64,000 nucleotides of DNA from Candidula unifasciata (Eukaryota > Mollusca > Gastropoda > Stylommatophora > Geomitridae), in the NCBI GenBank assembly GCA_905116865.2, contig CAJHNH020004835.1:491107-555106 (forward strand). Reading direction: 5' to 3'. Position 1 is the stretch's first letter; each line of letters starts with the position of its first letter. The notes under the pieces were generated by a model. The model was not told the DNA's origin. It did no database searches and saw only the letters and a program-made list of their open reading frames with translations. Position numbers and translations under genes: made by a program. Shown in pieces: positions 20,694 to 30,069 of the stretch.

Positions 20694-20756
20694 CTGAAAG
20701 GACAAAATGTGCACAATTACTGGCCTCAATGAGTCAATGGTCATCTAAGTAGTATC

Positions 20757-21055
20757 TTCTTATTCTTTTTCTTCTTTGCATTCACCAGCTGTAAACTCTG
20801 GCAGAAAGTTCTGGTTGCTTGTTCACTTCTGGACTGCAGTCCTGTTCCAGAACCTGAGTGTTGCGTGTGCATCCGTTTTACAGATCTGACTCATCTGTAT
20901 GCAGACTGCTGATTCCTTGACTCTCAGGCTATTGAACTCATACTTCAAAGGAAGCTCCCAATTAGTCGACTCTTACGACATGCTTTTAGGTAGCCAGTGG
21001 GTCTATTCTTGTTTTCCCTATAATAGTGCCCCAGAACCCACACGGGTAATCTAAG
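20757..21055 (-). repeat. R290 repeat copy
   Basis: Nearly full length. In plus orientation it runs from CTTCTTTGCATTCACCAGCT through 'ttctggactgcagtcctgtt' to 'gggtctattcttgttttccc' and 'aacccacacgggtaa'. It sits about 65 bases upstream of the acceptor of the exon at 20551-20693. Confidence 0.85.
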
Positions 21056-21364
21056 CAGTATCAAACTCTATCAATTATTAGGGAGCCATTCAAACAGCGA
21101 GATAAATAAACTGTCCAGCCATCAGGTGGACCTCTGCGGACCAGCTGAACAAATTTAAAGGGCCTGTGATATCATTCATACAAATACCCTGAACTTTAGA
21201 ATGAAATCCCTGGGAAATTAACCTTTCAGGATTGCACTCTGTAGGATTAACTCTCAAGGATGAAAATCAGACATGTATAAATCCCCAAAACCCCACCCAA
21301 CCGTACAGCAAGGTTATACTGGGCACCACAAAATAGTTAAGAAATAACATGCAGTACAGTGTGA

Positions 21365-21475
21365 GTGTGGCGTAAGGCTGACCCTATTACCCCCCTAGTG
21401 CTGATTGGTCTGTGCCCTTCCCATATGCCTGGTGCCTAAAGGCTGGAAAAGGGATCTTTACTTTACTTTTGACTT
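21365..21475 (+). mobile_element. SINE-A 3' fragment
   Basis: Only the tail remains: 'ctgattggtctgtgcccttc', 'catatgcctggtgcctaaag' and 'gaaaagggatctttacttta'. No head or B box. The adjacent 21540-21590 holds a second, inverted tail scrap ('aagtaaaggtcccttttcc'). Confidence 0.65.
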
Positions 21476-21639
21476 CCAGTGTGAGTGGGACTGAGAGTAA
21501 TGAAATGATTATCATAGGGTAGTCTACATAGCAGGGAATGAGCCAACATGCAAGTAAAGTAAAGGTCCCTTTTCCTGCCTTTGTCTCACTGAGCAAGACC
21601 TATATTTTTCAAAGATCAATACACTCAGTGGGTGATGTG

Positions 21640-23450
21640 GTCAACATCACAGTGGCTACATTTACTCTCCACTACATTATCTGATACCTATGTAAGGCTA
21701 GGTGGCTACATTTACTCTCCACTACATTATCTGATACCTATGTAAGGCTGGGTGGCTACATTTACTACCCACTACATTATCTGATACCTATGTAAGGCTG
21801 GGTGGCTACTTTTACTCCCCACTACATTATCTGATACCTATGTAAGGCTGGGTGGCTACTTTTACTCCCCACTACATTATCTGATACCTATGTAAGGCTG
21901 GGTGGCTACATTTACTCCCCACTACATTATCTGATACCTATGTAAGGCTGGGTGGCTACTTTTACTCCCCACTACATTATCTGATACCTATGTAAGGCTG
22001 GGTGGCTACTTTTACTCCCCACTACATTATCTGATACCTATGTAAGGCTGGGTGGCTACTTTTACTCCCCACTACATTATCTGATACCTATGTAAGGCTG
22101 GGTGGCTACTTTTACTCCCCACTACATTATCTGATACCTATGTAAGGCTAGGTTGCTACTTTTACTCCCCACTACATTATCTGATACCTATGTAAGGCTG
22201 GGTGGCTACTTTTACTCCCCACTACATTATCTGATACCTATGTAAGGCTGGGTGGCTACTTTTACTCCCCACTACATTATCTAATACCTATGTAAGGCTG
22301 GGTGGCTACATTTACTCCCCACTACATTATCTGATACCTATGTAAGGCTGGGTGGCTACTTTTACTCCCCACTACATTATCTGATACCTATGTAAGGCTG
22401 GGTGGCTACTTTTACTCCCCACTACATTATCTGATACCTATGTAATGCTGGGTGGCTACTTTTACTCCCCACTACATTATCTGATACCTATATAAGGCTG
22501 GGTGGCTACTTTTACTCCCCACTACATTATCTGATACCTATGTAAGGCTGGGTGGCTACTTTTACTCCCCACTACATTATCTGATACCTATGTAAGGCTG
22601 GGTGGCCACTTTTACTCCCCACTACATTATCTGATACCTATATAAGGCTGGGTGGCCACTTTTACTCCCCACTACATTATCTGATACCTATATAAGGCTG
22701 GGTGGCTACTTTTACTCCCCACTACATTATCTGATACCTATGTAAGGCTGGGTGGCTACTTTTACTCCCCACTACATTATCTGATACCTATGTAAGGCTG
22801 GGTGGCTACTTTTACTCCCCACTACATTATCTGATACCTATGTAAGGCTGGGTGGCTACTTTTACTCCCCACTACATTATCTGATACCTATGTAAGGCTG
22901 GGTGGCTACTTTTACTCCCCACTACATTATCTGATACCTATGTAAGGCTGGGTGGCTACTTTTACTCCCCACTACATTATCTGATACCTATGTAAGGCTA
23001 GGTTGCTACTTTTACTCCCCACTACATTATCTGATACCTATGTAAGGCTGGGTGGCTACATTTACTCCCCACTACATTATCTGATACCTATGTAAGGCTG
23101 GGTGGCTACTTTTACTCCCCACTACATTATCTGATACCTATGTAAGGCTGGGTGGCTACTTTTACTCCCCACTACATTATCTGATACCTATGTAAGGCCG
23201 GGTGGCTACATTTACTCCCCACTACATTATCTGATACCTATGTAAGGCTAGGTGGCTACTTTTACTCCCCACTACATTATCTGATACCTATGTAAGGCTG
23301 GGTGGCTACATTTACTCCCCACTACATTATCTGATACCAATGTAAGGCTGGGTGGCTACATATACTCCCCACTACATTATCTGATACCTATGTAAGGCTG
23401 GGTGGCTACATTTACTATCCACTACATTATCTGATACCTATTTAAGGCTG
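21640..23450 (+). repeat. 50-bp minisatellite, about 36 copies
   Basis: Units GCTGGGTGGCTACTTTTACT plus CCCCACTACATTATCTGATA and CCTATGTAAG. Very homogeneous: most units differ only at 'cttttact/catttact' and at gtaag/ataag. Edge units are the most diverged, as expected for expansion by unequal exchange. It lies in the intron between the switch I and P-loop exons. Confidence 0.97.
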
Positions 23451-23559
23451 GGTCGGCCCATGAGTCAAGGTCAATCCTGAAAAGAAAAAGAAAAAAACCA
23501 TAGATGCAGATCTGAACTCTAAACTTTTGGATCAATAAGGAACTAACATGCATGTTAGT

Positions 23560-23850
23560 AGCTTCTTCTTCTTCTTCTCGTTCACCAGCTATAAACTCCG
23601 GTGGAAAGTTATGGTTGTTCATCCACTTCTGGACTGCAGTACTGTTCCAAAACCTGAGTGTTGCGTGTGCATCCATTTTACAGATCTGACTCATTGGTAT
23701 GCAGACTGCTGGTTCCTCGCCTCTCAGGCAGATGCACTCCGACTTCGAAGGAAGCTCCCAATTAGTTGATTCTTACAACATGCTTTTGGGTAGGCAGTGG
23801 GTCTATTCTTGTTTTCCCTATAATAGGGCCCCGGAACCCACACGGGTACA
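23560..23850 (-). repeat. R290 repeat copy
   Basis: Close to full length: CTTCTTCTTCTTCTCGTTCA at the tail end, then 'gcgtgtgcatccattttaca' and 'aacccacacgggtac'. It ends about 20 bases from the P-loop exon donor, so it lies in the very start of that intron. Confidence 0.88.
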
Positions 23851-23872
23851 TGTTAGTAGCAAAAGAGCCTAC

Positions 23873-24083
23873 CTGTTAAAGCACCATTAGAACAGCCAGC
23901 AGCCATGACAAGATAGTGCAGAACATGTTGGGCATTGACAGTTTTCCCACTGCCACTTTTGCCCATGAACACAAGGGACTGGTCCTTCCTGGAATTGAGC
24001 ATGTCCCTGTAGACGACCTGAGCCTTGGAGTAGATGTGGGGAGGCATGTCCTCCTGCTTGCAGCCTTTCAACATCTGGATGAT
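23873..24083 (-). CDS. MYO18A: Myosin XVIII P-loop exon
   Basis: This 211-bp exon has the acceptor CTCTTGACACCAG and the donor TTAACAG|GTAGGC, in phases 0 to 1. It encodes 70 residues beginning IIQMLKGCKQEDMPPHIYSK. It includes the Walker A loop GKSGSGKTVNAQHVLHYL in place of the usual GESGAGKT, so the glutamate is lysine and the alanine is serine, as is common in class XVIII. 'PPHIY..A' and 'YRDML' are the conserved motor helix before the P-loop. Two copies of the 290-bp GAA-tailed repeat flank it closely. Confidence 0.97.
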
Positions 24084-24144
24084 CTGGTGTCAAGAGGAGA
24101 AGAACAAAAGTATAACTTCTTAGCAGGCATAAGAACGGACCATA

Positions 24145-24275
24145 TTCACAACATGCTTCTTCTTCTTCTTCTTCTTCTTCTTCTTCTTCTTCTTCTTTGT
24201 GTTCGGTTTCGTGTGTTCAGATCAGACCATCAGGTGGGTTGCCTCTATGAACTCCTTCATGGTTCACCATAGACA
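24145..24275 (-). mobile_element. LINE 3' end with (GAA)n tail
   Basis: The minus strand reads 'catagaggcaacccacctga' followed by '...acgaaaccgaacac' and then (GAA)n. This is the same 3' end that closes the RNase H fragment at 36640-37465, so it is a 130-bp 5'-truncated copy. It lies just upstream of the P-loop exon acceptor. Confidence 0.8.
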
Positions 24276-24399
24276 ACATGCTTAAAGACATGCAAATAAT
24301 CCTCTACTTCTACATTTTTAAATTCTTATATGTACTCGAGTATCAGAGCACATGGATAATGTCGGATGGAAGATGTGTTACAGAGGTAAACAACAAAAT

Positions 24400-24598
24400 G
24401 GGACAGCCTAAGAGTCCATTTTATACTTCTTAAGGCATCAAATCCATGTCCCTGAAGGTTAGAAAAAGAATTCCTTCATGCTGTATACATGCTGTCTTAA
24501 CAAACAGCTGTGAGTCCTGGACAACTAAAAAACAAGCCAAATAATATCTTGAGGCCTCAGAGATGTGGTTTTACAGAAGAATCCTTAGAATTCCTGAG
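24400..24598 (+). pseudogene. LINE RT fragment, left half
   Basis: Readings in shifted frames give 'LLKASNPCP', 'TAVSPGQLKNKPNN' and 'MWFYRRILRIP', i.e. the 'YGCESWT...K.LE..EMWFYRRILRIPW' region of RTE-like LINEs. The reading stops at the edge of the hAT-like insertion and resumes at 25405. Confidence 0.75.
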
Positions 24599-24669
24599 AC
24601 AAGTGTTTCTTAATCTGTATTTGCCGCAGCACCCTTGTCGGGCTAAATGTTTTTGTGGCACACCTACCC

Positions 24670-24815
24670 TTAACTCTTTGAGTCCCAGGGGGTTTAGCAT
24701 CACAGGCCCAGGGGGTAGTAGAGACAGTAATAAAATCAGCGCATCATGCGTTTATTGGGCTTCTAGGTAGGAACATATAAACGTATGATGCGTTCCTTGG
24801 GACTCAAAGAGTTAA
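24670..24815 (+). mobile_element. TTAA-flanked MITE (piggyBac-like)
   Basis: Inverted repeats CTCTTTGAGTCCCAGGG and CCTTGGGACTCAAAGAG are bounded on both sides by TTAA, the target duplicated by piggyBac-type transposases. The 146 bp including TTAA copies has no ORF. The inside has a further imperfect palindrome around 'gcgcatcatgcg/cgtatgatgcg'. It is nested within the hAT-like element and is therefore younger than it. Confidence 0.82.
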
Positions 24816-25044
24816 AGCAGTTAGAATATTTAGGAAAATGAGAAGAAAAAAAACAGTGCAAATTTAATGTTTAGTTGTCTTTAATGCAATGAATGAAACT
24901 GTTTGGATGAATTTTTCTTTATTTCCTTTATGTTTGTGGGAAGTTTAGTTAACTGTACCCTTAAATCACTTGAAGCATGCTCCTGTGTCTGTTTTTTAAT
25001 CAAAGCGTACATTGACAATGCACTGCAGCCTTGCCAATAGCATT

Positions 25045-25290
25045 GTTTTCTGAATACACCTACATCCAGAACTCTTCTTGGCTTTCTTCTGAATACACCT
25101 ACATCCAGAACTGTTCTTGGCTTCCTTCTGAATACACCTACATCCATAACTCTTCTTGGCTTCCTTCTGAATACACCTACATCCATAACTCTTCTTGGCT
25201 TCCTTCTGAATACACCTGCATCCAGAACTGTTCTTGGCTTTCTTCTGAATACACCTACATCCAGAATTCTTCTTGGCTTCCTTCAAGGGA
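25045..25290 (+). repeat. 39-bp minisatellite x6
   Basis: Units GAATACACCTACATCCAGAA plus CTCTTCTTGGCTTCCTTCT. Thirty-nine bp keeps frame, so both strands show 13-residue repeat ORFs ('EYTYIQNSSWLPS') that are not genes. It lies inside the hAT-like element. Confidence 0.93.
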
Positions 25291-25404
25291 TTTCTGTTTT
25301 AAATTACTGTCTTCGCTGATCACAAGCAGATTTGGACACATTCTCAATTATTGCCGCAGCACCCCTGATAAATGCTAGTGGCACCAAGTTTGAGAACCGC
25401 TGCC

Positions 25405-25685
25405 TTAGAAAGTCAAAAAAGACCAACAAAGACGTATTAAAAGAGGTCAGGACTCAAAGATAACTTATTATAGACATCAGAATGAGAGTCATCCTTTTCT
25501 GGTCATGTTATGAGAAGAAGGAACTGGAACATGTTGTGACTACTGGAACAATTTGAGGGAAAAGAGACATAGGAAGACAACCTGAAAATATTATTGACAG
25601 CCTTTGGTCAAGAAATGGAGGGGTGTCAGGAAACAAACTGAAGATCGCAGACTGAGAGAGGCTTGATTGCCCATACCAATCAGCA
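25405..25685 (+). pseudogene. LINE RT fragment, right half
   Basis: Continues the reading cut at 24598: 'RKSKKTNKDVLKEVRTQR', then 'RMRVILFWSCYEKKELEHVV' and 'GKRDIGRQPENIIDSLW'. This is the usual 'TSKKTN..VL......R.L......R...FFGHVMRR...LEH....GK' end of these RTs. Confidence 0.8.
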
Positions 25686-25692
25686 AGGATTG

Positions 25693-26070
25693 TTCTTCTT
25701 CTTAGCGCACACCAGCTGTAAACACCAGCTGTAAACACCAGCTGTAAACACCAGCTGTAAACACCAGCTGTAAACACCAGCTGTAAACACCAGCTGTAAA
25801 CTCCAGCGGAAACTGTCCAGCTGTCCATCCATTTCTGGACTGTAGTCTTGTTTCAGATCCTGAGTTTTGCTTGCACATATGTTTTACAGATCTGGCTAAT
25901 TTGTATGCAGACTGCTGGTTCCTAGCTTCTCAGGCAGATGCACTCTGACTTCGATGGAAACACCCCTAATTAGTCTTCTCTTACAACTTGCTTGTTAGAA
26001 GACAGTTCGTCCCCCCTGCCCTTCCCACCCATATACACACACAAAGCAGCCCCGAAACCCACACGGGGAA
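25693..26070 (-). repeat. R290 copy with 13-bp internal expansion
   Basis: Starts CTTCTTCTTAGCGCACACCA and ends 'aacccacacggggaa'. The block CAGCTGTAAACAC near the tail is repeated eight times (25708-25803), lengthening the element. It ends close to the donor of the exon at 26131-26307. Confidence 0.88.
25708..25803 (+). repeat. 13-bp tandem repeat x8
   Basis: ACCAGCTGTAAAC units arising inside the R290 repeat. They account for a short 'GVYSWCLQLVFTA' shadow ORF. Confidence 0.93.
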
Positions 26071-26130
26071 TTGATGAACTGATATCGGAGGACACGGACA
26101 ACTGAACAGAATATAAGCATTTGTCCTGAC

Positions 26131-26307
26131 CTTGTCAGAGTATATAGGCAGCTGCTGAACGGGGTTGACCACTATGAGGTATCTCCCGGCGTACGTGTGT
26201 ATCAGACTGGCAGCGTAACGTTGCCTGATAGTGTGCAAGGCACTAGACTCATTGAGGTAACGCAATACTGCCAGGTCTTCTGCCTTGTCAAACTGAGGCG
26301 GGTTGGC
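26131..26307 (-). CDS. MYO18A: Myosin XVIII motor exon before the P-loop
   Basis: This 177-bp exon has the acceptor CACATTTTCAG and the donor GACAAG|GTCAGG and is phase 0 at both ends. It encodes 59 residues starting [20 protein letters not shown] and ending in [14 protein letters not shown]. The motifs 'DL..L.YLNE', 'L..R Y....IHTYAG' and 'L..VNP....PIYS' are core motor-domain sequence. The last residues join directly to the P-loop exon, giving 'PIYSDK-IIQMLKG'. No longer frame competes. Confidence 0.96.
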
Positions 26308-26402
26308 CTGAAAATGTGTAAATCACTGATGCAATGAAACCTGATAATAATATAAAATATAGTTAGGATGTCTGCATTGGAATCTATAAGGACAAAAAAA
26401 TT

Positions 26403-26690
26403 CTTCTTTTTCTTTTTAGGACTCAGACTGTAAACTCCAGCGGAAAGTTCTGGTTGTTCATCCACTTCTGGAATTCGGTCTTGTTTCGGAACATGAGTTT
26501 TGCATGCACAATTGGCTCATGTGTATGCAGACTGTTGGTTCCTCGCCTCTCGGGCAGGTGCACCCTGACTTTGAAAGAAGCATTTCAAACTGGTCGCCTT
26601 TTACAACATGCAACATGCATTTTAGTGGGTCCCTCCCCCCTCCCCCCCCCGCATAAAATGGGGTCCTGGATCCCACATGTGGAGGCCATA
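26403..26690 (-). repeat. R290 repeat copy
   Basis: Landmarks 'gtaaactccagcggaaagtt', 'ctggttgttcatccacttct', 'gcagactgttggttcctcgc', then a C-rich run at 26634-26650. It is about 100 bases upstream of the acceptor at 26308. Confidence 0.85.
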
Positions 26691-26837
26691 GAAACAAAGG
26701 GAGACCAAGAAATACTTGGAGAAGAGAACTACAGATCAGTGAAGAGGTTGAGAATGTCATGAAGTGAGCTGTACAACATGATAAGCTATAGGATAACTTG
26801 AGGCCAGTTAGCTGAAGGTATGTGCTTCCTTGGGGAA

Positions 26838-26940
26838 TGTTGCATTTTGAATTAGGAATCAAACCACAACATTCAGGACATTCCCATGATCCCTCCGTCC
26901 CCACCTGCAGCAGCAAAATGCTGAGTTCTAACTCTGATAT
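26838..26940 (-). mobile_element. I/Jockey-type LINE 3' scrap
   Basis: The reverse complement keeps 'gcatgggaatg'-like and 'tgtggttt' ends of the family ('cattcccatgatccctccgtccccacctgcagcag' on plus, split by changes). Only the last 100 bp remain. Confidence 0.5.
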
Positions 26941-27039
26941 TACAGAGATATGGTCTGAGTGTATATCCATCTAGCCTTTTGGTGCTTTATGAATATCCTA
27001 CCCCAAACAGGGGAAATCCACAGGTCACGGGACAGTCTA

Positions 27040-27240
27040 ATATTTCAGGGGGTGGTAGATAGGCTGCATGCAGTCTTGGGACCTAAGATGCATGCAGTCG
27101 CAGGACCTAGGCTGCACTTTCTCGTGGGATGTCGGTGGGTTGGGGTTAGGGCCAGTTCTAGATGTTTTGGGGTCATTAAAAGCATAAGAAAGCCGGGAAA
27201 CCCAGTCTTACCACCCTCAAATGTCTGACTGTTAGTGACG
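27040..27240 (+). repeat. Dispersed repeat R1, copy 2
   Basis: Shares 'cagtctaatatttcag', 'gtagata.gctgcatgcagtc' and GTTGGGGTTAGGGCCAGTTC with 50160-50390, and ends near GTGACGTCATC in both. No coding potential. Confidence 0.8.
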
Positions 27241-27284
27241 TCATCTGGGATAGGATAATAATAAAGAACCAGTTGTTTTCTTCA

Positions 27285-27605
27285 GCGTGGAGCTTTTGAC
27301 CAGATCCTCTGGTTACTCCTTACAGTACCCTTCCCCTCAGACGGTGATGATCTATTTGTGCCTCTACACTGTTCACTCACTCCCAAAGGACCCTTGTAAC
27401 ATCTAGCTTGTCATACATTAATTCACCAGCTGGTCTATCTGTTGGTTTGTTTCCCAACATTCCGGCAGAACCTGGAGAAAATATAATTTTCGTCACCTGT
27501 GACATTCTCAGAGCCTTCCACCACTATGTTCAAGCCTAGCCTTTCTTGATCTACCTGAGCAAACTCATTGAGTCAGCAGGCAGTCACATTCCACCCTCAG
27601 ACAAA
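27285..27605 (-). mobile_element. I/Jockey-type LINE 3' fragment
   Basis: Plus-strand landmarks 'gatgatctatttgtgcctct', 'tgttcactcactcccaaagg' and 'tttcccaacattccggcaga' match the region after RNase H in the copy at 60575-61065. It is strongly diverged with no frame. Confidence 0.65.
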
Positions 27606-27839
27606 GCAAATGGAGGATAAGATACACCAAATAATCATTGTAATAACAAAACAGACCGCTCAATTGTAAAAAACAAACACACAAAAATATAACACAAGAG
27701 GTTAAAACAGAGGTTAGTTGTGTACAATATAAAAAGATAGCTCAACTGTTTAAAAACAAACAGATAGATTCACTTTGAAAGAAACAGAACAGTGTCAAAA
27801 AATGCTAAAAAGAACAAATAACAGTTAATTATCACAGAA

Positions 27840-29060
27840 AGAAGAGAATAACAAAAGCTCAACTGTAAAAAACAAATATAATAACAAAGGCTCAACTGAA
27901 AAGAACAAATATGTTAACAAAAGCTTAACTGTAAAGAACAAATATAATAACAAAAGCTCAACTGTAAAGAACAAATATAATAACAAAAGCTCAACTGTAA
28001 AGAACAAATATAATAACAAAAGCTCAACTGTAGAGAACAAATATAATAACAAAAGCTCAACTGTAAAGAACAAATATAATAACAAAAGCTCAACTGTGAA
28101 GAACAAATATAATAACAAAAGCTCAACTGTAAAGAACAAATATAATTACAAAAGCTCAACTGTAAAGAACAAATATGATAACAAAAGCTCAACTGTAAAG
28201 AACAAATATAATAACAAAGCTTAACTGTAAAAAACAAATATAATAACAAAGGCTCAACTGAAAAGAACAAATATGTTAACAAAAGCTTAACTGTACAGAA
28301 CAAATATAATAACAAAAGCTCAATTGTACAGAACAATTATAATAACAAAAGCTCAACTGTAAAGAACAAATATGATAACAAAAGCTCAACTGTAAAGAAC
28401 AAATATAATAACAAAAGCTCAACTGTTAAGAACAAATATAATAACAAAAGCTCAACTGTAAAGAACAAATATAATAACAAAAGCTCAACTGTAGAGAACA
28501 AATATAATAACAAAAGCTCAACTGTAAAGAACAAATATAATAACAAAAGCTCAACTGTAAAGAACAAATATAATAACAAAAGCTTAACTGTAAAGAACAA
28601 ATAAAATAACAAAGCTCAACTGTTAAGAACAAATATAATAACAAAAGCTCAACTGTAAAGAACAAATATAATAACAAAAGCTCAACTGTAAAGAACAAAT
28701 AAAATAACAAAAGCTCAACTGTTAAGAACAAATATAATAATAAAAGCTTAACTGTAAAGAACAAATATAATAACAAAAGCTCAACTGTTAAGAACAAATA
28801 TAATAACAAAAGCTCAACTGTGAAGAACAAATATAATAACAAAAGCTCAACTGTAAAGAACAAATATAATAACAAAAGCTCAACTGTTAAGAACAAATAT
28901 AATAACAAAAGCTCAAGTGTAAAGAACAAATATAATAACAAACGCTCAACTGTAAAGAACAAATATATTAACAAAAGCTCAACTGTAAAGAACAAATATA
29001 ATAACAAAAGCTCAGCTGTAAATAGTAAAAGCCTAACTGTAAAGAAAATATAGAATAATA
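27840..29060 (-). repeat. 33-bp minisatellite, ~37 copies, acceptor-like
   Basis: On the gene's strand each unit reads TATATTTGTTCTTTACAG|TT and GAGCTTTTGTTAT, that is, a pyrimidine tract plus CAG, much like a 3' splice site. Thirty-three bp keeps frame, which explains leucine-rich shadow ORFs (VELLLLYLFFT). The array lies between the SH3-like exon donor (29137) and the true acceptor at 26308. Confidence 0.96.
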
Positions 29061-29136
29061 AAACCTCAACTGTCAAAAAAAAAAAAAAAATAACAAATGC
29101 TTAATTGCCGAAGATAGAATATTGGAGCGGACTTAC

Positions 29137-29328
29137 CTTTTCAACATCGTCCTCGTCCACTTCAATGACATCACCCGACTCCAGCCTGACACGGACACGC
29201 CCCTCTGGTAGCACTGTGTTCTCTGATTTCAGGAGGTGTGCCTCGGAAAATCCTCCACGATGCATCAGCCAAACCTTTTCTGTCTCCAGCCATTCCTTGG
29301 CAGACTTAATGTCCTCTTCAGACAGAGC
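29137..29328 (-). CDS. MYO18A: Myosin XVIII exon: SH3-like N-terminal module
   Basis: This 192-bp exon has the acceptor CTGATTTTTCCAG and the donor GAAAAG|GTAAGT and is phase 0 at both ends, encoding 64 residues. It begins ALSEEDIKSAKEWLETEKVW and includes HRGGFSEAHLLKSE and VRVRLESGDVIEVDEDDVEK. The pattern 'VW......F..A.........V.V.L..G....V..DDVE' is the small beta-barrel found before many myosin motors. Its high similarity to the myosin XVIII version fixes the class. A 33-bp tandem array begins about 75 bases downstream of the donor. Confidence 0.95.
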
Positions 29329-29574
29329 CTGGAAAAATCAGGAAAAAAAAAACAAAAACATGAGACTGGTTCTGTTACAAACAAATCAAGAAGTTGAGTC
29401 CTCCTGTATGAGATGCAATCATTTAGGTCACATGTATGGGCGTAAGATAAGGTCTCTGTGCTGTGTATTAGAGGATACACTGTATCTCTCCTCAGGCACC
29501 GACAGGTTCTGTGCTGTGTTTAAGAGGATACACTGTATCTCACCTAGGGCACAGACAGGTTCTGTGCTAAGATG

Positions 29575-29930
29575 ATACAAAATGGGAAACGTTCCCAAGG
29601 CGGGCAAAAGAAACGCTTCAAAGACACCTTGAAGTCTTCACTCAAAACATTTGGGATGAATGACACCAATTAGGAGGCTGCCTCTCAAGACCGAAATGCA
29701 TGGCGTGCAGCTCTACACAAGGACGGGGCTACATGTGAAACAAACAGAACAGCAAGACTTATTAAGAAAAAGATAGACAGAAAAGCATCTGCAGGAGATC
29801 CCCTCCCTGGCACAGCGCTCATTTCCTGTTCTCACTATTCAAGAACATTTTTCGGGCCCGCATCGACCTCATCAGTCATCTTCGTACTCATACTTGATGA
29901 AAAAGAGTTGTCGTCATCATCTTGATCAAA
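29575..29930 (+). pseudogene. LINE C-terminus with C2H2-like finger
   Basis: Plus-strand frames give 'GGQKKRFKDTLKSSLKTFGM', 'DRNAWRAALHKDGATCETNR' and 'LISCSHYSRTF' followed by an 'R.I.LISH...H' pattern. This is the C-terminal extension of many invertebrate non-LTR RTs, which end in a Cys2-His2 finger after a KR-rich stretch. The second cysteine of the finger is replaced and the frame is broken. Confidence 0.75.
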
Positions 29931-30069
29931 ATACACATTATCTCTTTCAGCCAATTACCTTAATATCACCCAGTTACCTCATCCTTTCCTTCAGACAATA
30001 ATCTCAATAGCACCCAGTTACCTCATCATTCCTTCAACCAATTATATCACCAGCAACACATTAATAGAT

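Larger units (their letters stand above)
24599..25404 (+). mobile_element. hAT-like non-autonomous element, nested
   Basis: Left end AAGTGTTTCTTAATCTG with 'ccgcagcacccttg'; right end 'ccgcagcacccctga' with 'tttgagaaccgctg'. Ends of the CAGTGGTTCTCAAAC type and an imperfect 8-bp duplication (CCTGAGAC/CCTTAGAA) indicate a hAT. It interrupts a LINE reading frame. Inside are a TTAA MITE and a 39-bp tandem array. There is no transposase. Confidence 0.65.
1..29328 (-). other. MYO18A: MYO18A-like gene, motor-domain portion (span)
   Basis: Ten exons on the minus strand form one continuous reading frame. In transcript order they are 29328-29137, 26307-26131, 24083-23873, 20693-20551, 19266-19166, 17442-17382, 15778-15634, 7805-7664, 5843-5733 and 191-1. 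Each is bounded by AG and GT, and the phases agree at every junction (0,0,1,0,2,0,1,2,2). Together they give about 490 residues. Class XVIII myosins are actin-binding motor-like proteins with very low ATPase activity that act at Golgi membranes and in actomyosin assemblies; that role is family knowledge. The assignment rests on the SH3-like N-terminus, the P-loop variant GKSGSGKT, the switch I variant NVSASRF and the switch II variant DCPGFQ. The rest of the motor and the coiled-coil tail lie beyond base 1. Introns run from about 0.9 to 7.8 kb and are filled with repeats. Confidence 0.9.
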
